DNA from: Bacteroidales bacterium | Lineage (GTDB): Bacteria > Bacteroidota > Bacteroidia > Bacteroidales > S143-33 | Assembly (NCBI GenBank): GCA_027083655.1 | Contig: JALWNS010000168.1 | Span: 1 to 20,513 of the forward strand | Direction of reading: 5' to 3' | DNA length: 20,513 nucleotides | Shown: positions 15,658 through 20,513 of the stretch, piece after piece | Layout: the number at the start of each line of letters is the position of its first letter | How positions within the stretch are numbered: the stretch's first letter is position 1 | The notes under the pieces: generated by a model | Databases searched by the model: none | Told to the model about the DNA's origin: nothing | What the model saw: only the letters and a program-made list of their open reading frames with translations | Position numbers and translations under genes: made by a program

Positions 15658-18600
15658 GCCAGTATTTTTTCTTTTTTTAGTTTGTCTTTTGCAAATTTTA
15701 GATATGGCAGAATTGCGTCGTTTTTGAATTCGTTGGTGCCATCGTATTCTATTGTGACTACGGGTATTCCTGTTACTTTCTCTATCTTATGGGCCATAGC
15801 TTGGGTAATTATTGCAGCCGCACAGTATGCCGGATTTAATTGCACAAAGAAAGAAATCTTACCTTTATAATGATGCGTCAGGTGTATAACCTTGAGAATA
15901 TTGTCAAATGATTCGCCAAACTGCATATTTGTTATATTAAATTCCTCGAAAATATCCTCCAGATCCTGTTCGACACTAGGCATAGGCTCTTGTAAAATTT
16001 CTTCAAAATATGGATAAAATCTGTTATCTACAACTGGAATTATTGTTTTGAACAAGCGGATTGTTGCAGCATCAAGTACAAAGCCTTCTTTGAAACGTCT
16101 CTGCATATACGGACTGGTTATTATCTTCAGATATTCATTATAAGGTGTCGTTATAACTTCACCGCCATTCTGTTCTATGTAATGGATAATATCCTGGTTA
16201 AGTACATCGTTATCACGGACATACAGGTCCCCGAAAATTGCTACTTTAGGGCGGGGCTCGCTACGGTCTATTGGAATAGCTTTGAACATACCAATAACCT
16301 GTCGCAGAGTTTTCTCTATCTCGGAGAGACTGTCAGACTTGAAAGCATGGGCAAGCATGTTAAGAGCCTTCTGTATTGTCGCATCGGTCTGGCCCTTGTT
16401 AATTTCATACGGACGCAGACGCGTGCCAATTTTTTTGATATATCCTCCAAACATATACGACAGGTATGCCTTGACAGAGGTCAGGAAAGAGAAGTCAAAA
16501 AACGAGGACTCGCCTAGATAGACCCGTACTTTATCCAAATCAGGGTAAATATCTTTTTTGTCCAGGAAGACTTTTTTTGTGAAAAATGGATACATGCTAA
16601 AGTTGCAGGCTATTGAGCTATCTACCAGCCATACAACTGTGTTTTTAGGATCCAATTTTTGTTTAATTATGGTATCAATGGCATTTTGTATAATGATACT
16701 CAGTGGGATACATTGTCCTGTGTTGAGCGTGGTACTCTTGACAATGTTTTGCGGCGTATCGTGCAGGATAATAGTATTCACACCAAAGGAATCGAGCGCG
16801 GATTTGAGCAGTGGTGTGACATAGCTATCCCAGTCAGGCAACAGAAGGGTTTTGCCTTTGAGCTCCTTGGCATCTTTTATATACGAGTCTTCGTGGCAGG
16901 AAAAACTGCTTTGATACTTCTGTTTTTTGTCTTTTTGTTGTAAACGGTAATGATTGGTGAAAGCATTAATAGCTGCCTCTATCCGTGTCTCATACCCCAC
17001 AGATGAATCATGCTCATCCAGCTGTAGAATCAGGTAAGGCTTGCCGTGTGCCTCCATTAATGATTTGAAATATTCCAGTGTGAAAGAATCTGGTGAGCAC
17101 TTAAACGAGGTAATATACACAGGATAAATGCCATCCATTCGTGCTACCTTGTCTGCCACAGCTAGGATGCGCGCTGCATAACGCCATTTTATTGTCTTTA
17201 GCAAGAACTGTATCTCTTCCACCTCTTCGTCGCTCACATCAATCATGTCCATGAAAAAGGTCTTGATACCATTCTTTGCGAAAATCTCGGGAATATTGCT
17301 GTTCATAGCAGGTGAGAGGGCATTGTAAGGACGCCCCAGAATCATTATCTTAATCTTGCCATCGTCGGTGTTTTGCTCACGAAAGACCTGCTTCCATTTG
17401 TCCTTGAGGCTATTGTGGTATTTCTTAGCCTCTTCATAAGCACGTGCAACATCTAGAGGAGAGACGTTAATGCCTGCCTTATTCAAAGCCCGGTAAAGGT
17501 TGTAAATAGTAATGGCCTCGTTCTGCCTTGTGTACAAAAGTGGTGAAATGAGCTTGAGGTTCTCAAACTCCTTGTTGGACTTTATTACTGCAGGCATAAA
17601 CTGCGTGTAATAGCAGTAAGCACGTCGGACATTCTTGTCCTTTTGCCTCTCTTCCAGGTAAATAGGCAAGAAAACAAAATCAGACTTGCCGGCTACGGCT
17701 TTGACATGTGCATGTATGGCTGCCATTGGTGCACAAAACTCAGCCGCTGCTATATTCTTACCATGCTTGATTACATCGTGTACTTTTTCACTTGTAATAG
17801 TCTTGATTCCTAGCAGGTCAAAGAACTTGCGCCACCGTGGCATATCCTCGTACATGTACAGTCCGGCCGGTAGACCTACTGTTATGCTTGCTTCCTTGGT
17901 CTGTGGAGCAAAACGCAGGAAGGTGCGGCGATACTCTTTTATCATGTCAAAACCAGAAGTGTTGTAATTGACAAACTTCTGCACATTATAATCCCTACCA
18001 CACAGGAAACCATAGGCCTCAATCTCGCCATCAATCTTGGCAACCTTGAGCTTGCAGAAATTAGGGCATAGGTTGCATACCTCTGTGCGTACTGGTATTT
18101 CTTTTTTGTAAAGCTCCAGACCGCGGAAGCTCGTCTTCTGGATATTCTTGTCAATAGCCGTCAGTGCTACGCCAAGGGCTCCGGTCAAATGGCAGAATTT
18201 GGACACCATTATCGGACGGCCGAGCTTTTGCTCAAAAGCAGCAACAAGAGCTTTGTTCTTGGCCGTGGCTCCCTGGAAAAAGATTTTCTTGCCAATCAAG
18301 CTCTCTACTGATACTTTGGACAGGTAATTCTCGCGAATGGAATGCAAAACTGCTGCCAGTACTTCTTCCACACTATAGCCTTTGTTCAGGTATTGGTTAA
18401 TGTCTCGCTCCATAAACACTGTACAACGGTCATTAGCAATAGGAGCGCGGGCACGCATGGCGCGGTCTGCGTATTCAGACAGGGGCACACCGAGTTTCTG
18501 GGCCTGCTCCTCAATAAAGCTACCAGTACCTGCGGCACATACATTATTCATTATTGACAGGGTCACCATGCCATTGCGCAGGGTCGTAAACTTGGAATCC

Positions 18601-19907
18601 TGTCCGCCTATCTCAATGATTGTGTCAACCTCAGGGTCTAGCTCATAAGCAGCACGTGCATGTGCAGTAATCTCGTCCAGAATAACGTCTGCTTTGATGA
18701 TCTTGCCAATAAACTTTCGTCCTGACCCTGTGGTGCCCACTCCCAGCCAGCGGAAACGTATATTTTTCTTCTGCTCAATGTCTGTCAATGTCTCAAAGAT
18801 TGTCTGGACAGCCGTGACCGGCTGTCCGCTGGTACGTGTGTACAGGCCAATAAGAACATTCTTATTGCTATCGACTACAACGGCTTTGGTACTGGTCGAA
18901 CCAATGTCTATGCCCATATACACGTCTGGCTGGCTACCTTGTTTAAGCTCTTCGTATATATCGACCTCTACTGGCACAGTATTGGGATGAACCTTGCTCT
19001 GGAAATTGTATTTCTCCAGGCTGGAAAAATCTGGGTAATCAGACAGGCGTAGCTCAAGTGGTGGATAATAATAGGTTTTCTTGGGCTTGTGGTAATGAAT
19101 AATATCTTCGACAGAGTTAATACCCAATGGCATTGCATTGAGTGGCAATTCTTCGAGTGCATTGAGTGCTGCACCCCATGCCCCGAAAATATGGGCTTGT
19201 GGATGGGTTATTACCTGGTCTGTGTTAAGCAGCTTTTTTATGTGCTTAATAACTGCCTGGTTTAGTGCCACTCCTCCTACAAATACTACAGGCAACAGGT
19301 AATCAGTGCCGCTAAAGAGTGTGTCCACAATGTTTTTGGCAAGCCCGTACGAGAGGCCATCGGCTATTTCCTCGCGTGTGTAGCCTTCCTGCTGGGCATG
19401 AATGAGGTCTGTCTTGGCAAAAACAGCACAACGGGAGGCTATTTTCGGAAAATCTCCTTTGTTTTGTAGTGCCGTGGACGAAAATTCTCGAATATCTGCG
19501 AAGCGAAGGCGGCGGGCTTGCTGGTCAAGAAAACTACCAGTACCGGCAGCACAAGATGTATTTGTCTTGAAGTTCTTGTAATTACCATTCTCGTCAAACA
19601 GGGCCAGGCCAAAGCGTTCGCCTCCGACGATTAACAGTGAGCCTATGCGGTCAAAGTTTTTCTGCGCTGCCGTGATGAAGGAGACAATATTGTCATAGCG
19701 CCTGGCCTGTGGAAGGATATCAGGAACAGAGTTTGTCGCGGCAATCGCATATATGTTTGATAAATCAATTTTAGAGAGCTCTGAGGTTATTTTTTCTGCG
19801 ATTTTGCCTTCGTGGAAGGAATAATTACTGTAGACAATCTGTCCATTGCGGTCAATCACAACGATAGAGACAGAGACAGATCCTGCGTCAATACCCAAGA
19901 TCTTCAT
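15654..19907 (-). CDS. Tandem 2-hydroxyacyl-CoA dehydratase-activase-type protein with DUF2229/HgdB-like regions
   Basis: A 1417-residue multidomain Fe-S protein. Two BadF/BadG/BcrA/BcrD (HgdC) ATPase domains lie in tandem (about 1-255 and 327-590), with Walker-like starts GIDAGSVSVS (5-14) and GIDIGSTSTKA (332-342). Each carries both cluster cysteines: Cys119 (NTSCAAGTG) and Cys160 (ASRCAVF); Cys457 (NNVCAAGTG) and Cys495 (NDRCTVF). In HgdC one [4Fe-4S] cluster is bridged by two subunits, so this chain could form the pair internally. Then CNLCPNFC plus Cys636 (610-640) begins a DUF2229-type region, followed by HgdB-like segments with further cysteines (EFCAP 725, FKCSPDS 937, GQCIPLS 1066, NPAYCAAA 1362). 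Known family roles are ATP-driven low-potential electron transfer for radical dehydration or double-cubane-cluster chemistry. The substrate here is unknown. It heads an ATGA-linked gene trio with envelope proteins. Confidence 0.88.
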   Translation of the reverse strand: MKILGIDAGSVSVSIVVIDRNGQIVYSNYSFHEGKIAEKITSELSKIDLSNIYAIAATNSVPDILPQARRYDNIVSFITAAQKNFDRIGSLLIVGGERFGLALFDENGNYKNFKTNTSCAAGTGSFLDQQARRLRFADIREFSSTALQNKGDFPKIASRCAVFAKTDLIHAQQEGYTREEIADGLSYGLAKNIVDTLFSGTDYLLPVVFVGGVALNQAVIKHIKKLLNTDQVITHPQAHIFGAWGAALNALEELPLNAMPLGINSVEDIIHYHKPKKTYYYPPLELRLSDYPDFSSLEKYNFQSKVHPNTVPVEVDIYEELKQGSQPDVYMGIDIGSTSTKAVVVDSNKNVLIGLYTRTSGQPVTAVQTIFETLTDIEQKKNIRFRWLGVGTTGSGRKFIGKIIKADVILDEITAHARAAYELDPEVDTIIEIGGQDSKFTTLRNGMVTLSIMNNVCAAGTGSFIEEQAQKLGVPLSEYADRAMRARAPIANDRCTVFMERDINQYLNKGYSVEEVLAAVLHSIRENYLSKVSVESLIGKKIFFQGATAKNKALVAAFEQKLGRPIMVSKFCHLTGALGVALTAIDKNIQKTSFRGLELYKKEIPVRTEVCNLCPNFCKLKVAKIDGEIEAYGFLCGRDYNVQKFVNYNTSGFDMIKEYRRTFLRFAPQTKEASITVGLPAGLYMYEDMPRWRKFFDLLGIKTITSEKVHDVIKHGKNIAAAEFCAPMAAIHAHVKAVAGKSDFVFLPIYLEERQKDKNVRRAYCYYTQFMPAVIKSNKEFENLKLISPLLYTRQNEAITIYNLYRALNKAGINVSPLDVARAYEEAKKYHNSLKDKWKQVFREQNTDDGKIKIMILGRPYNALSPAMNSNIPEIFAKNGIKTFFMDMIDVSDEEVEEIQFLLKTIKWRYAARILAVADKVARMDGIYPVYITSFKCSPDSFTLEYFKSLMEAHGKPYLILQLDEHDSSVGYETRIEAAINAFTNHYRLQQKDKKQKYQSSFSCHEDSYIKDAKELKGKTLLLPDWDSYVTPLLKSALDSFGVNTIILHDTPQNIVKSTTLNTGQCIPLSIIIQNAIDTIIKQKLDPKNTVVWLVDSSIACNFSMYPFFTKKVFLDKKDIYPDLDKVRVYLGESSFFDFSFLTSVKAYLSYMFGGYIKKIGTRLRPYEINKGQTDATIQKALNMLAHAFKSDSLSEIEKTLRQVIGMFKAIPIDRSEPRPKVAIFGDLYVRDNDVLNQDIIHYIEQNGGEVITTPYNEYLKIITSPYMQRRFKEGFVLDAATIRLFKTIIPVVDNRFYPYFEEILQEPMPSVEQDLEDIFEEFNITNMQFGESFDNILKVIHLTHHYKGKISFFVQLNPAYCAAAIITQAMAHKIEKVTGIPVVTIEYDGTNEFKNDAILPYLKFAKDKLKKEKILA

Positions 19908-19922
19908 GATATTAATTTTTTG

Positions 19923-19936
19923 AGGTTGATAAACCT
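19923..19936 (-). other. Small hairpin in the activase leader
   Basis: AGGTT-GATA-AACCT is a perfect 5-bp stem in the 47-bp gap between the small anchored protein gene and the activase gene, about 16 bases before the activase ATG. It could affect translation or transcript stability. There is no conserved motif to name a riboswitch or leader element, so it may mean nothing. Confidence 0.2.
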
Positions 19937-19954
19937 GTAGAGAATTTAGTTTTT

Positions 19955-20335
19955 TTAATCTTTTCTGTCAAGAAATTGCTTAGATTTCATTGCTTGCTTG
20001 AGGTCTAATGTTGGTGGTTTACGAGGAGGTTTGCCGCGATTACCTGGTTTTGAGGTAGTTTTTTGGGTTGTTTCTTCTTTTTGTTCTTGTTTATTGTTCG
20101 GCTCTTCTTCTGGTTGTTCCAATTGTTGATTATTTTCAGGTTCATCGACTTGTTTTACAGTTGTTTCTTGTTTTGGTTTTTTGACACTACTGACAAGATT
20201 ATCTAATTTGTTAAGATCTGGGTTTGTATTCACTTTGGGCGGTTCGAATTCAGGATTTTTTTTCTTGACAGTCAGTATAGCAAAAAATATTATAAGGGCT
20301 ACCAAGGCCACAACCAGAAATATAAATGCTAACAT
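19955..20335 (-). CDS. Small single-pass membrane protein with charged, low-complexity tail
   Basis: A 126-residue hypothetical protein. One strongly hydrophobic helix (residues 1-22, AFIFLVVALVALIIFFAIL) is followed by KKK, then a long polar tail rich in Glu, Gln, Lys, Pro and Asn, ending in a basic/proline stretch (GNRGKPPRKPP) and a short predicted helix (DLKQAMKSKQFLDRKD). No domain is recognised. The N-out or N-in anchoring is unknown; KKK after the helix favours the tail in the cytoplasm. It starts 12 bases after the folE stop and is probably co-transcribed with it. Codon use and conservation cannot be tested here, but the spacing in a gene string supports it being real. Confidence 0.65.
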   Translation of the reverse strand: MLAFIFLVVALVALIIFFAILTVKKKNPEFEPPKVNTNPDLNKLDNLVSSVKKPKQETTVKQVDEPENNQQLEQPEEEPNNKQEQKEETTQKTTSKPGNRGKPPRKPPTLDLKQAMKSKQFLDRKD

Positions 20336-20347
20336 TTTTATGTGTTT

Positions 20348-20513
20348 TTAGTTTTTTATTCCAACAAGATCTAGGAAATGAGTTAGTTTCTCAGGCTCTG
20401 ATTTGAAAATACCAGAAGCTGCAATAGTAACCGTATAAGAATTTTGTTTTTGTACTCCACGCATCATCATACATAAGTGATAAGCTTCTATTACAACGGC
20501 GACACCCTTGGGC
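20348..20513 (-). CDS. folE: GTP cyclohydrolase I, C-terminal part (gene runs off the window)
   Basis: The last 54 residues of GTP cyclohydrolase I, the first enzyme from GTP to 7,8-dihydroneopterin triphosphate in folate (and pterin) synthesis. The fragment shows the family end signature GVAVVIEAYHLCMMMRGVQK followed by QNSYTVTIAASGIF. It includes the Cys of the HLCMMMRG motif, a zinc ligand in the decameric enzyme. The stop is at 20348-20350, and the 5' part lies beyond the right edge. Downstream genes on the same strand follow closely. Confidence 0.93.
   Translation of the reverse strand, partial: PKGVAVVIEAYHLCMMMRGVQKQNSYTVTIAASGIFKSEPEKLTHFLDLVGIKN

Overview
The window looks like a chromosomal segment of an anaerobic Bacteroidota (Bacteroidales-like) genome. 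Evidence: lipoproteins with MKK/MKR...C signals, a GH92 mannosidase, a TonB-dependent receptor with an N-terminal carboxypeptidase-regulatory-like domain, a GldI/FKBP-like lipoprotein, no clear Shine-Dalgarno sequences, and a giant tandem 2-hydroxyacyl-CoA dehydratase-activase-type Fe-S protein typical of anaerobes.

Layout. (1) 1-323: no convincing gene; a perfect 16-bp stem terminator at the left edge serves a plus-strand gene outside the window. (2) 324-7000, all minus strand: an FHS-family sugar transporter, a REP-associated-type Y1 (HUH) transposase inside two arrays of small palindromes, a GH92 alpha-mannosidase lipoprotein, and a Cys-rich lipoprotein whose frame breaks near 545. This reads as a glycan-use cluster interrupted by a RAYT/REP locus. 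(3) 7140-10932, plus strand: an unusual M19-like metallo-dipeptidase followed 19 bp later by a TonB-dependent receptor of the heme/transferrin type, closed by a strong hairpin terminator shared with convergent cmk. (4) 11028-13393: cmk (minus) and a short Omp85/BamA-like outer membrane protein (plus), divergent with 26 bp between starts. (5) 13511-20513, minus: a probable operon folE (partial), small anchored acidic/basic protein, 1417-aa activase/dehydratase-like protein, FKBP-like lipoprotein, M23 peptidase. The last three are joined by two ATGA overlaps.

The most unusual part is 4143-5615. Two arrays of at least nine families of short hairpins flank a single intact Y1 transposase gene. The families recur in a preferred order (A-E-D-A or E-B-C-A). 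Some copies differ by changes in both arms that keep the pairing, and several are preceded by GTAG-like tetranucleotides like those before classical REP elements. I read this as a Bacteroidota RAYT-REP system with an unusually mixed set of hairpins. Whether it is new cannot be settled without genome-wide searches. Other points of interest are the frameshifted Cys-rich lipoprotein, the HxH-for-HxD substitution in the dipeptidase, and the in-chain duplication of the activase domain.
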